Shown: piece by piece, positions 16,549 to 23,919 of the stretch
Numbering within the stretch: the stretch's first letter is position 1
Layout of the letters: each line of letters begins with the position of its first letter
From: Armatimonadota bacterium
GTDB lineage: Bacteria; Armatimonadota; UBA5829; JAUSEB01
Assembly (NCBI GenBank): GCA_030649165.1
Contig: JAUSGG010000042.1
Span: 1-61,744 of the forward strand
Direction: 5' to 3'
Length of the DNA: 61,744 nt
Notes under the pieces: generated by a model
Databases searched by the model: none
What the model saw: the letters and a program-made list of their open reading frames with translations, nothing else
What the model was told of the DNA's origin: nothing
Program-made: the position numbers and the translations under genes

Positions 16549-16748
16549 ATGTCGTGTAGCAGACAAAGGACAAGAATAATGGTGAGCGCGAGTTAATCGC
16601 TCTGCGGCATCTCCGCAATGCTATCCGCGGCATCCGATACGGAAGCGTCACCGTTATCGTGCAGGACGGCATCGTGGTGCAGATCGACCGAACTGAGAAG
16701 ACGAGACTGGACTACGACGCGCTGCACAGAGACGGCGCAGGCATATAG
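16549..16748 (+). pseudogene. YezD-family (DUF2292) small protein, apparently frameshifted
   Basis: The stretch 16575-16748 reads 'NNGERELIALRHLRNAIRGI' and then 'RYGSVTVIVQDGIVVQIDRT', 'EKTR...', the full DUF2292/YezD pattern. This frame has no start codon after the stop at 16557. An ATG with a GGAAAGGCGG ribosome site exists at 16549 but in another frame, and stops after 15 codons. One missing base around 16552-16575 would join them. YezD-like genes often accompany sulfate assimilation genes. Either a young pseudogene or a sequencing error. Confidence 0.65.
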
Positions 16749-16787
16749 CGTTCAACAAACCGTAATGAAAATATCGCCTTTTCGTCG

Positions 16788-16843
16788 TTGTAGAAGGCAG
16801 CGCCGTACGGTATAGTATAATAATTCTATCTACTAGGTCAACT
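16788..16843 (+). promoter_or_regulatory. Promoter and candidate operator of transporter/sulfate-reduction operon
   Basis: TTGTAG (16788-16793), 17-nt spacer, TATAGT (16811-16816), with an overlapping TATAAT at 16816. ACTAGGTCAACT (16832-16843) downstream shares GTCAACT at a similar distance from the -10 box as in the cysK promoter. Confidence 0.5.
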
Positions 16844-16897
16844 TTCCAATAGCCGGCATCTGCCTGATAGCTAAAGGCAGTTTTCGAGGAGATCAAG

Positions 16898-17038
16898 ATG
16901 TCTGTATTCGCGGGAAACTCTCTGGACGGACTATTCGTGGCCGCTGTCATGTTGACATCGGGTCTGGCCCTCGGAATACTGTTTGACCGGCTCTTACGCC
17001 TGGTCTTTGCCCGTGTTCTCGGTGAGGAGAACGAATAG
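16898..17038 (+). CDS. 46-residue membrane protein coupled to TauE/SafE transporter
   Basis: 46 residues with one hydrophobic segment (about 11-29) and a basic then acidic tail ending GEENE. GAGGAG (16886-16891) sits 6 nt before the ATG and the stop TAG overlaps the GTG start of the transporter (TAGTG), so translation is coupled. No family recognised. A small subunit or assembly partner for the transporter is inferred from coupling alone. Confidence 0.65.
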   Translation: MSVFAGNSLDGLFVAAVMLTSGLALGILFDRLLRLVFARVLGEENE

Positions 17039-18039
17039 TGGAGTTTATCGCCGCCAACCCCATTATTGCCGTGTCGGCCCTTCTTACTATCGGCTTTACG
17101 GTAGGGGTATGCGGGGGGTTCTTCGGCGTCGGGGGAGCGTTCATCGTGACTCCCGCGCTGAATGTTCTGGGCTTTCCGATGGTGTACGCGATAGGCACGG
17201 ACCTGGCCCATATGGCGGGGAAGTCGGTTGTGGGAACTATGAAGCATTACCGACTGGGCAACATCGACTTCCGCGCCGCCGGACTGCTGCTTATAGGCAC
17301 GACGCCAAGTGTACGACTGGGAGTGGCCGCGGTGCACGAGCTGGAGAGGCACGGGAAAACGGATGTCTATGTCCGCGTCGTGTATATAGGTTTGCTGCTG
17401 GCGATAGCGTCATTCATGTTTCTGGACATGCGAAGACAGCGCGGACCCCATAAGACTGGAGCGCGGAAGCGGATCAGGTTGAGCATTCCACCGATGATTT
17501 CCCTTCCGCGGTCAGGAATCGACAGCGTGAGCGTGTGGACGGTGATATGCATAGGGGCGCTCACCGGATTCCTGGCGGGATTTCTCGGCGTTGGGGGCGG
17601 GTTCATACGGATGCCGGCCTTGCTCTATCTCGTGGGAATGCCCGCGAAAATAGCTGTCGGCACAGACCTGGTTGAGGTGCTATTCTCCGGCGGGTACGGC
17701 AGCTACCTGTATGGACGAGCGGGGCAAGTGGATATTACGGCGGCCTTGATCATGCTGGTCGGCGCGGCTCTGGGCGCTAATCTCGGCGCCCTTGCCACAC
17801 ATTACGCGAAAGCGGCAAGGATAAAGAGACTCTTCTCCTTCACTATCCTGGGGACCGCCATTGCCGTACTGATGAAACAGGTGGGCTTGACCATCCCAGC
17901 GGCCATCATGCTTTTCGCGCTTGGGCTTGGTATGGCAGGCGCGATAATCCGCGCTCTGGTAGTCGGTATTCGGGCAGAGCGCGCGAAAAAGATGACAGAT
18001 CAGCCGGCATTGGACACGGTTGGGGTGACGACGGAATGA
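17038..18039 (+). CDS. TauE/SafE family anion transporter
   Basis: 333 residues, about eight to nine membrane helices in two related halves. Each half opens with the family motif: 'GGFFGVGGAFIVTPAL' (about 26-41) and 'GFLGVGGGFIRMPALL' (about 186-201). TauE/SafE proteins export sulfite, sulfoacetate or related anions, and some members in sulfur operons serve sulfate uptake. Position directly before APS reductase and ATP sulfurylase argues for sulfate import or protection from sulfite. The direction cannot be read from sequence. GTG start overlaps the upstream stop; ATGA overlap with cysH follows. Confidence 0.9.
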   Translation: MEFIAANPIIAVSALLTIGFTVGVCGGFFGVGGAFIVTPALNVLGFPMVYAIGTDLAHMAGKSVVGTMKHYRLGNIDFRAAGLLLIGTTPSVRLGVAAVHELERHGKTDVYVRVVYIGLLLAIASFMFLDMRRQRGPHKTGARKRIRLSIPPMISLPRSGIDSVSVWTVICIGALTGFLAGFLGVGGGFIRMPALLYLVGMPAKIAVGTDLVEVLFSGGYGSYLYGRAGQVDITAALIMLVGAALGANLGALATHYAKAARIKRLFSFTILGTAIAVLMKQVGLTIPAAIMLFALGLGMAGAIIRALVVGIRAERAKKMTDQPALDTVGVTTE

Positions 18040-18749
18040 TTGAGAACATCACAAGTTACGACGCTGCTCTTGCGAACGCTTCAGCTCTGGATACGCTCAA
18101 ATGGGCGGTCGATAAGTTCGGAGACAAGATGGCCCTTGCTTCGAGCTTTGGGGCGGAGGATGTTGTCTTGATCGACATGCTTTGTTCCGTTACCTCCTGC
18201 CCAAGGGCGTTCCTCCTGGACACCGGCAGGCTTCACCAGGAGACTTACGATGTTGTGGACCGGATACGAGCGCGCTACAACATCCGCATCGAGGTCTACT
18301 GTCCTCGGACGGAGACAGTTGAGCGGCTCGTTCACGAAAAGGGCCCCAACAGTTTCTATGGCTCGATCGAGAACCGTCAGGAGTGCTGCCATATCCGAAA
18401 GGTGGAACCGCTTTCGCGAGCTCTGAGCGGGCTTGACGCCTGGATCACCGGCCTCCGAAGGAGCCAATCCACCACCCGGGACGGCCTGCCTAAGGTCGAG
18501 ATAGACAACGCGCATGGAGGCATAGTCAAGGTCAACCCGTTGGCGGAGTGGTCGGAAGCCGAAGTCTGGAGCTACATCCGGGAGCGGTCGATTCCCTACA
18601 ACAAATTGCACGACCAGGGTTATCCGTCGATCGGCTGCGCGCCTTGCACGAGGCCCGTTCAGCCCGGCGAAGACATTCGCTCCGGCCGCTGGTGGTGGGA
18701 GAATCCTGAGCACAAGGAATGCGGACTACATATCAAGAACCGCGGCTGA
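18036..18749 (+). CDS. cysH: Assimilatory adenylylsulfate (APS) reductase
   Basis: 237 residues of the PAPS/APS reductase family. The iron-sulfur ligands of the APS-using type are present: Cys117-Cys118 ('RQECCHIRK') and Cys201/Cys204 ('GCAPC'). The catalytic 'ECGLH' Cys is C229. '[14 protein letters not shown]' is the nucleotide-binding PP-loop variant. It reduces APS to sulfite with thioredoxin. No APS kinase (CysC) occurs in the window, consistent with direct use of APS. Overlaps the transporter by 4 nt. Confidence 0.94.
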   Translation: MIENITSYDAALANASALDTLKWAVDKFGDKMALASSFGAEDVVLIDMLCSVTSCPRAFLLDTGRLHQETYDVVDRIRARYNIRIEVYCPRTETVERLVHEKGPNSFYGSIENRQECCHIRKVEPLSRALSGLDAWITGLRRSQSTTRDGLPKVEIDNAHGGIVKVNPLAEWSEAEVWSYIRERSIPYNKLHDQGYPSIGCAPCTRPVQPGEDIRSGRWWWENPEHKECGLHIKNRG

Positions 18750-18784
18750 TCGATGAGCCGTACACTCGGCATTTGGTGAAAGAC

Positions 18785-19591
18785 ATGCAGTTAGACCATC
18801 TGGACACATTGGAAAGTCAGAGCGTTTACATACTGAGAGAAGCCTACCGGAAGTTCAAGAGGCTTGCCATGCTCTGGAGCATCGGGAAGGACTCGACCGT
18901 GCTGCTGTGGCTTGCGCGCAAGGCGTTTCTCGGGCATTGCCCCATACCGCTCGTTCACATCGACACGAGCCTGAAGATTCCGGAAATGATCGCGTTCAGG
19001 GACAGAGTCGCGAAAGAATGGGATCTGAGGCTGGTCGTCGGACAAAACACCGAGGCGCTCGCCGCCGGAATGGGGCCGGACAAGGGGCGCATCGTCTGCT
19101 GCAATTCGCTGAAAACTGAGGCGCTGCAGCAACTGATGGCCGAAAAGGATTATACTGGACTTATACTCGGTATCCGTCGCGATGAGGAGGGAACCCGGGC
19201 GAAAGAGCGCTACTTTTCTCCGCGAGACAAGAACTTCGAGTGGAACTACAAAGACCAGCCTCCGGAGCTTTGGGACCAGTTCAAGACGGATTTCGACAAG
19301 GACACGCACATCCGCATACACCCGCTCCTTCACTGGACGGAGATCGACGTGTGGAAGTACATCAAGCGCGAGAGCATACCTATTGTGGGTCTGTATTTCG
19401 CCCGAAATGGGGAGCGTTACAGATCGCTCGGGTGCCAGCCGTGCACCGGACGGGTCAAGTCCAACGCGACGACCGTGGACGAGATTATCGAAGAGCTTCA
19501 ACACTCGACTATCAGTGAGCGTTCCGTCCGGGCGCAGGACCAGGAAGACACTTACGCCATGCAGAAACTGCGGGCCAAAGGCTATATGTAA
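18785..19591 (+). CDS. cysD: Sulfate adenylyltransferase subunit 2
   Basis: 268 residues from ATG 18785, where homology begins ('[20 protein letters not shown]'). An in-frame ATG at 18719 inside cysH would add 22 residues but has a poor ribosome site. PP-loop '[18 protein letters not shown]', the '[12 protein letters not shown]' block and '[14 protein letters not shown]' are standard for CysD. It forms APS from ATP and sulfate in complex with the GTPase CysN. The gene follows cysH but cysN is separated by 236 nt of palindromic repeats. Confidence 0.94.
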   Translation: MQLDHLDTLESQSVYILREAYRKFKRLAMLWSIGKDSTVLLWLARKAFLGHCPIPLVHIDTSLKIPEMIAFRDRVAKEWDLRLVVGQNTEALAAGMGPDKGRIVCCNSLKTEALQQLMAEKDYTGLILGIRRDEEGTRAKERYFSPRDKNFEWNYKDQPPELWDQFKTDFDKDTHIRIHPLLHWTEIDVWKYIKRESIPIVGLYFARNGERYRSLGCQPCTGRVKSNATTVDEIIEELQHSTISERSVRAQDQEDTYAMQKLRAKGYM

Positions 19592-19636
19592 TGAAAACTG
19601 GAAGCGAGGCTCACTCTGAACAGAGCACAAGCGTAA

Positions 19637-19675
19637 CCCCCTCCCCCGTTCAGGGGAGGGCTGGGGTGGGGTTAA
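19637..19675. repeat. REP-type palindrome (CCCCTC...GAGGGG family), copy 3
   Basis: CCCCCTCCCCCGTTCAGGGG then AGGGCTGGGGTGGGGTT between cysD and cysN. Confidence 0.75.
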
Positions 19676-19707
19676 AGCCATTCTACACTCAGCGTCATAA
19701 GTCCTAT

Positions 19708-19766
19708 CCGTCCAGGTACCTTACCTGGACGGCGGTCATCCTCCAGGTAGGGTACCTGGAGGGATA
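19708..19766. repeat. Paired hairpin module (CCAGGTA-NNN-TACCTGG type), copy 1
   Basis: First hairpin: CCGTCCAGGTA (19708-19718), loop CCT, TACCTGGACGG. Second: CTCCAGGTA (19741-19749), loop GGG, TACCTGGAG, followed by GGATA. The same two-hairpin order occurs at 49924-49992. BIME-like. Confidence 0.8.
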
Positions 19767-19827
19767 AGATGCGCAATCATTCATTTATGACGCTATGTAT
19801 AACTCCTAACTCCTAGATTGGTACAAG

Positions 19828-21096
19828 ATGCCTGAAACAGTCAACCCAACTCTGAACATAGTGATCGTAGGGCACGTCGATCACGGCAAATCGACGCTGG
19901 TCGGACGGCTTCTGCACGACACGAAAAGCCTTCCCGACGGCAAGTACGAGGCCGTAGCGCGGGTCTGCGAGGACTCAGGCAAGGATTTCGAGTATGCGTT
20001 CCTGTTGGACGCGCTGGAGGAAGAACGCGACCAGGGCATTACTATAGACACTACTCAGATTCGGTTCCACACGGACAAGCGGGACTACGTGATCATCGAC
20101 GCCCCCGGACACAAGGAGTTTCTGAAAAACATGGTAACCGGCGCCGCGTCCGCCGAGGCGGCAATCCTCCTGATAGACGCGGATGAGGGCATCCAGGAAC
20201 AATCGCGCAGGCACGGCTATATACTCAATCTGCTCGGTATCCGCCAGGTGACGGTCGTCATCAACAAGATGGACCTTGTGGACTACTCCCAAACGGTCTT
20301 CAACGACATCCACACGGAATATCTGGCTTTCCTTAACCAACTCGGCATAGTTCCTCAGTTTGTCATTCCGCTGTCGGCGCGAAACGGCGACAATGTGGCC
20401 CGTCATTCTCAACGTATGACGTGGTACAATGGCCCGACGGTTCTTGAGGCCCTTGACGAGTTTCAAAGCCGTGTCTCGAAGGAAAGCGGCCCGCTCAGAA
20501 TGCCTGTTCAGGACATCTACAAGTTCGACAAACGTCGAATCGTGGCCGGTCGCATCGAATCCGGCTCGATCAAAGAGGGAGACACGATCTGCTTTTCGCC
20601 GTCCGGGCACAAGGCCATCGTTAAGACTATCGAACGCTGGCAAAGCGCCAAAGATGGCGCCGCGTCCGCGGGCGAATCGGTCGGCATTACGCTCGACGAA
20701 CAGTTGTTCATTGAGCGAGGGGACATCATCTCTCATACGGATGACCTGCCGAGGTCAAGCAGCGTACTGCAGGGGAACCTGTTCTGGCTCGGTGACCGAC
20801 ACCTTGCGCCGAACAGGACTTACGTGTTAAAACTAACTACTCAAGAGGTCGAGTGCACGGTAGGTTCTATAAGCGGTGTCATAAACACTGCCTCACTTGC
20901 CAGAGTCGGTGACGTGGCGCGCGAAGTTGCCAAGAACGAGGTGGCCACGGTTGTTTTCGATCTGAAGAAGAAGGTGTCGTTCGACTCGGCAATCGACGTG
21001 ATAGAGACCGGAAGGTTCGTAATCGTCGACGGCTTCGACGTATCGGGAGGTGGGATCATCCTCCAGGAGCATCCGGCGGAAAGCTATGAAATATAG
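19828..21096 (+). CDS. cysN: Sulfate adenylyltransferase subunit 1 (GTPase)
   Basis: 422 residues. An elongation-factor-like GTPase: G1 'GHVDHGKST' (14-22), switch '[11 protein letters not shown]', G3 '[12 protein letters not shown]', G4 'NKMD', followed by two beta-barrel domains. The length shows no fused CysC kinase. GTP hydrolysis drives unfavourable APS formation by CysD. Stop at 21094-21096 abuts metY. Confidence 0.95.
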   Translation: MPETVNPTLNIVIVGHVDHGKSTLVGRLLHDTKSLPDGKYEAVARVCEDSGKDFEYAFLLDALEEERDQGITIDTTQIRFHTDKRDYVIIDAPGHKEFLKNMVTGAASAEAAILLIDADEGIQEQSRRHGYILNLLGIRQVTVVINKMDLVDYSQTVFNDIHTEYLAFLNQLGIVPQFVIPLSARNGDNVARHSQRMTWYNGPTVLEALDEFQSRVSKESGPLRMPVQDIYKFDKRRIVAGRIESGSIKEGDTICFSPSGHKAIVKTIERWQSAKDGAASAGESVGITLDEQLFIERGDIISHTDDLPRSSSVLQGNLFWLGDRHLAPNRTYVLKLTTQEVECTVGSISGVINTASLARVGDVAREVAKNEVATVVFDLKKKVSFDSAIDVIETGRFVIVDGFDVSGGGIILQEHPAESYEI

Positions 21097-21105
21097 TTGC
21101 GGGAG

Positions 21106-22347
21106 ATGGAATTGGACATAGAGACACTGGCTCTGCACGGAGGTTACTTGCCCGATCCTGCCACGGGAGCGAGCGCGACCCCGATACACCAGACCGCGGC
21201 CTACGCTTACGACGCCGCGGATGATCTTGCTGACGCGTTCAGCGGGCGCGCTCCCGGTTACATCTACTCCAGGATCGGCAACCCCACGTCGTCGGCTTTC
21301 GAGCGCCGTCTCACGGAGCTCGAAGGCGGGGTCGGCTGCCTGTCGTGCTCTTCCGGTATGGCGGCAATTGCGTCGGTTTCCATGGGGCTCACGAGGGTCG
21401 GCGATCATATCGTCGCGTCCGGCGGCATATTCGGCGGCACGGTCTCTTTCTTCGCCAAGACCCTGGCCAGGTTCGGCGTGGAGACGACCTTCGTGGACGC
21501 TGGAAGTGTCGACGCGTTCCGCAACGCGCTTCGGCCCAACACCAGGATGGTTTTTGTTGAGACCATCACCAACCCGCGCATGGACGTTCCCGACATCCCG
21601 ACGATAGCCGAAGTGTGTCGGGAAGCGGGAGCGCCTTTCGTGGTGGACAACACCGTCACGACGCCCATCCTGCTCCGTCCGGGCGAGCACGGCGCGGACA
21701 TCGTCATCCATTCACTGTCGAAGTTCATCAACGGGCACGGTAACTCCATCGGCGGAGCGATAGTCGACACCGGCAACTTCGATTGGCGGAATGGACCATT
21801 CGAGGACATCAAGCTCTTGGCCGCGCGCGCCGGGAAGCTGGCTTTCCTCGCCCACCTGAGAATGCTGATCTACCGCGACCTGGGATGCTGCCCTTCACCG
21901 TTCAACTCATTCCTGCACTTGCTGGGAATCGAAGGATTGCCGATGAGGATGGAAGCCCACTGCCGAAACGCCCAGGCCGTCGCGGAATACCTTGCGAACC
22001 ATCCGAAGGTGACTAGGGTCAACTACCCCGGACTCAAGGCGAACCGATACCACGAGCTTGCGTCTCACCTGTTCGGTGGAAGATTTGGCGCGATTTTGAC
22101 CTTCCGAACAGGGTCGACGAAGGCCGCGGAGGCGTTCATCGACAACGCGCGTCTTGCCCAAAACCTTGCCAACATTGGGGACTCCAAGACCTTGATCATC
22201 CATCCCGCCTCGACCATTTTCCAGGAGTTCAGCCCCGCGGACCGGGAGGCAATGGGGGTTCCCGACGACCTGATACGGGTGTCGGTCGGGGTGGAGAACG
22301 TCAAAGATATCATCGCCGACTTCGAGACGGCACTTGAGAAAGTATAG
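21106..22347 (+). CDS. metY: O-acetylhomoserine sulfhydrylase (MetY-type)
   Basis: About 414 residues of the Cys/Met metabolism PLP family. PLP Lys is in 'HSLSKFINGHG'; 'YSRIGNPTSSAFE' and 'CSSGMAAI' are the substrate and cofactor loops. Start uncertain: TTG 21097, ATG 21106 or TTG 21112 (GGGAG just upstream). It sulfhydrylates activated homoserine to homocysteine. In Wolinella the MetY homolog takes sulfur from a thiocarboxylated carrier protein rather than free sulfide. The neighbouring carrier, activating enzyme and protease suggest the same here. An alternative is plain sulfide-using MetY or methionine gamma-lyase activity. Confidence 0.88.
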   Translation: MELDIETLALHGGYLPDPATGASATPIHQTAAYAYDAADDLADAFSGRAPGYIYSRIGNPTSSAFERRLTELEGGVGCLSCSSGMAAIASVSMGLTRVGDHIVASGGIFGGTVSFFAKTLARFGVETTFVDAGSVDAFRNALRPNTRMVFVETITNPRMDVPDIPTIAEVCREAGAPFVVDNTVTTPILLRPGEHGADIVIHSLSKFINGHGNSIGGAIVDTGNFDWRNGPFEDIKLLAARAGKLAFLAHLRMLIYRDLGCCPSPFNSFLHLLGIEGLPMRMEAHCRNAQAVAEYLANHPKVTRVNYPGLKANRYHELASHLFGGRFGAILTFRTGSTKAAEAFIDNARLAQNLANIGDSKTLIIHPASTIFQEFSPADREAMGVPDDLIRVSVGVENVKDIIADFETALEKV

Positions 22348-22381
22348 GGCAAAGCTCAGGAATGTTGAGCACGAGCGTAAT

Positions 22382-22445
22382 CCCCTCTCCCTTGAGGGAG
22401 AGGGTTAGAGCCTGCCCTGAGCGAAGCGAATGGGGTGAGGGTGAG
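22382..22445. repeat. Nested repeat: REP palindrome interrupted by CCTGCCCTGAGCGAAGCGAA word
   Basis: CCCTCTCCCTTGAGGGAGAG begins a REP of the CCCTC family. After GGGTTAGA it is interrupted by GCCTGCCCTGAGCGAAGCGA, a different dispersed word, before resuming as GGGGTGAGGGTGAGAG. Lies between metY and the carrier gene. Confidence 0.65.
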
Positions 22446-22493
22446 AGTCTCGGCATTCATGAACTACAGTAACAGTATAGGAGGATCACTATA

Positions 22494-22703
22494 ATGCAAA
22501 TATCCGTCAACGGAAAGCCCGCGACATGCACCGATAACGTCACCATCGTGGAGCTTCTCAAGGAGCAGAAGGTCGAAACTCCCGAGTACGTGTCGGTGGA
22601 GTTGAACGGGACGATACTCGACCGCAAGGATTTCGACTCGATGATGGTCTCGGAAGGCGACCAGATCGAGTTTCTCTACTTCATGGGTGGTGGCGCGAAG
22701 TGA
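22494..22703 (+). CDS. ThiS/MoaD-like sulfur carrier protein with C-terminal extension (HcyS-like)
   Basis: 69 residues, ubiquitin-like. AGGAGG lies 8 nt upstream. The fold core 'MQISVNGKPATCTDNVTIVE' and 'VSVELNGTILDRKDF' match ThiS. The C-terminus is 'FMGGGAK': two residues follow the Gly run (G65-G67, A68, K69). ThiS ends in free Gly-Gly, so the tail must be trimmed before adenylation and thiocarboxylation. A JAMM protease two genes downstream could do that. This layout equals Wolinella HcyS and the related QbsE and CysO systems. The stop overlaps the next start (GTGA). Confidence 0.88.
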   Translation: MQISVNGKPATCTDNVTIVELLKEQKVETPEYVSVELNGTILDRKDFDSMMVSEGDQIEFLYFMGGGAK

Positions 22704-23515
22704 GCCTCAGCATTGAAGACATCGAGCGTTACAGCCGCCAGATTCTGCTGAAGCAGGTCGGAGGCAAGGGCCAGGAAAAGCTGTTGGCGTCCAAAGTCCT
22801 GATTTTCGGCGCGGGGGGATTGGGCTCGCCCGCGTCCCTGTACCTGGCCGCCGCCGGAGTTGGGACGATAGGGCTGATCGACGGAGATGACGTCGATCTC
22901 ACCAACCTTCAGCGCCAGATCGTGCACTTCACGAGCGACCTGGGAACGCCCAAAGTAAGGTCAGCGGCGGACAAGCTCACTGCCATCAACCCATCGGTGA
23001 AGGTCGAGACTTATCAGGAGAGAGCTTTCGCGGATAACGTTCTGGACATCGTGAAACACTATGACTTCGTGCTTGACGGGACCGACAATTTCCCGGCGAA
23101 ATTCCTTATCAACGACGCCTGTTGTTTCGCCGGCGTCCCCTATTCCCACGCGGGAATTCTGCGTTTTGACGGACAGCTCTTCACCGTGGTCCCGCGGCAA
23201 TCGGCCTGTTACCGGTGTCTTTTCGACGGCCCGCCTCCGGCGGGAGTAGTGCCGTCCTGCTCTCAGGCGGGAGTGCTCGGCGCTATGGCGGGAGTCATCG
23301 GATGCCTTCAGGCGACTGAAGCATTGAAGTATCTGCTGGGGATAGGCGAGCTTCTGACCGACCGTATGCTCGTGTTTGACGCTCTCTCCCTGCGCTTCCG
23401 GGAGGTCAAGTTCAAGCGGAATCCCCGCTGCCCGATTTGCGGCGAGTTCCCCACAATCACTGAACTCAGGGACGAGGAACAGGTGGCCTGCGACCTGAAA
23501 GGGGCGCCCGTATGA
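22700..23515 (+). CDS. MoeB/ThiF family adenylyltransferase (HcyF-like)
   Basis: 271 residues; GTG start overlapping the carrier stop. E1-like fold with ATP loop 'GAGGLGSP' (37-44), 'DGDDVDLTNLQRQ' and 'DGTDNFPAKFLIND'. Two CxxC zinc pairs are present ('CYRC' and 'CPIC'). There is no rhodanese domain. It would adenylate the carrier's Gly C-terminus so that sulfur can be added. Gene order carrier-E1-JAMM-sulfite reductase defines it as the pathway-specific activator rather than the Moco or thiamine enzyme. Confidence 0.9.
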   Translation: MSLSIEDIERYSRQILLKQVGGKGQEKLLASKVLIFGAGGLGSPASLYLAAAGVGTIGLIDGDDVDLTNLQRQIVHFTSDLGTPKVRSAADKLTAINPSVKVETYQERAFADNVLDIVKHYDFVLDGTDNFPAKFLINDACCFAGVPYSHAGILRFDGQLFTVVPRQSACYRCLFDGPPPAGVVPSCSQAGVLGAMAGVIGCLQATEALKYLLGIGELLTDRMLVFDALSLRFREVKFKRNPRCPICGEFPTITELRDEEQVACDLKGAPV

Positions 23516-23919
23516 TCGTTCTGCCTCCGCACATCGCGTCTGAGATAATAGCTCACGCCAGAGAAGATGCGCCCGTGGAGGCCTGCGGCCTGCTCGCCGG
23601 CGCGGATGGGGTTGTGCAACGCTGCTACCGCCTGACCAACCGTGACAGGAGTCCTGAGCATTTCACGCTCGTTCCTCAGGAGCAATTTGCGGCGGCGAAG
23701 GATATGCGCGCCAATGGGCTTCAAGCCGTCGCTGTGTATCACAGCCATCCGGCAAGCCCGGCGAGGATGTCCGACGAAGACCTTCGTCTGGCGGTCGCTC
23801 CAGGTATACGATACGTTATCGTCTCTCTTATGAGCGAGGAACCTGACATCAGGAGCTTCATCCTCCAGGACGGCGTTCCCGTGGAGGAACCGGCGCTGGT
23901 CCAGGAGTCACCTGAATGA
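23512..23919 (+). CDS. JAMM/Mov34 metalloprotease (HcyD-like)
   Basis: 135 residues, a minimal MPN domain. The zinc-protease signature is complete: E23 in 'PVEACG', then H77-S-H79-P and S87-xx-D90 ('YHSHPASPARMSDED'). Bacterial members of this type cut the C-terminal tail of ThiS-like carriers or release amino acids from them. Here the predicted substrate is the -AK tail of the adjacent carrier. Overlaps both neighbours by 4 nt (ATGA). Confidence 0.9.
   Translation: MIVLPPHIASEIIAHAREDAPVEACGLLAGADGVVQRCYRLTNRDRSPEHFTLVPQEQFAAAKDMRANGLQAVAVYHSHPASPARMSDEDLRLAVAPGIRYVIVSLMSEEPDIRSFILQDGVPVEEPALVQESPE

Noticed and set aside
22348-22493. SAM or cobalamin riboswitch before the carrier gene
   Set aside because: I looked for S-box-like paired elements around metY and the carrier; the leader is repeat DNA with no recognisable aptamer.
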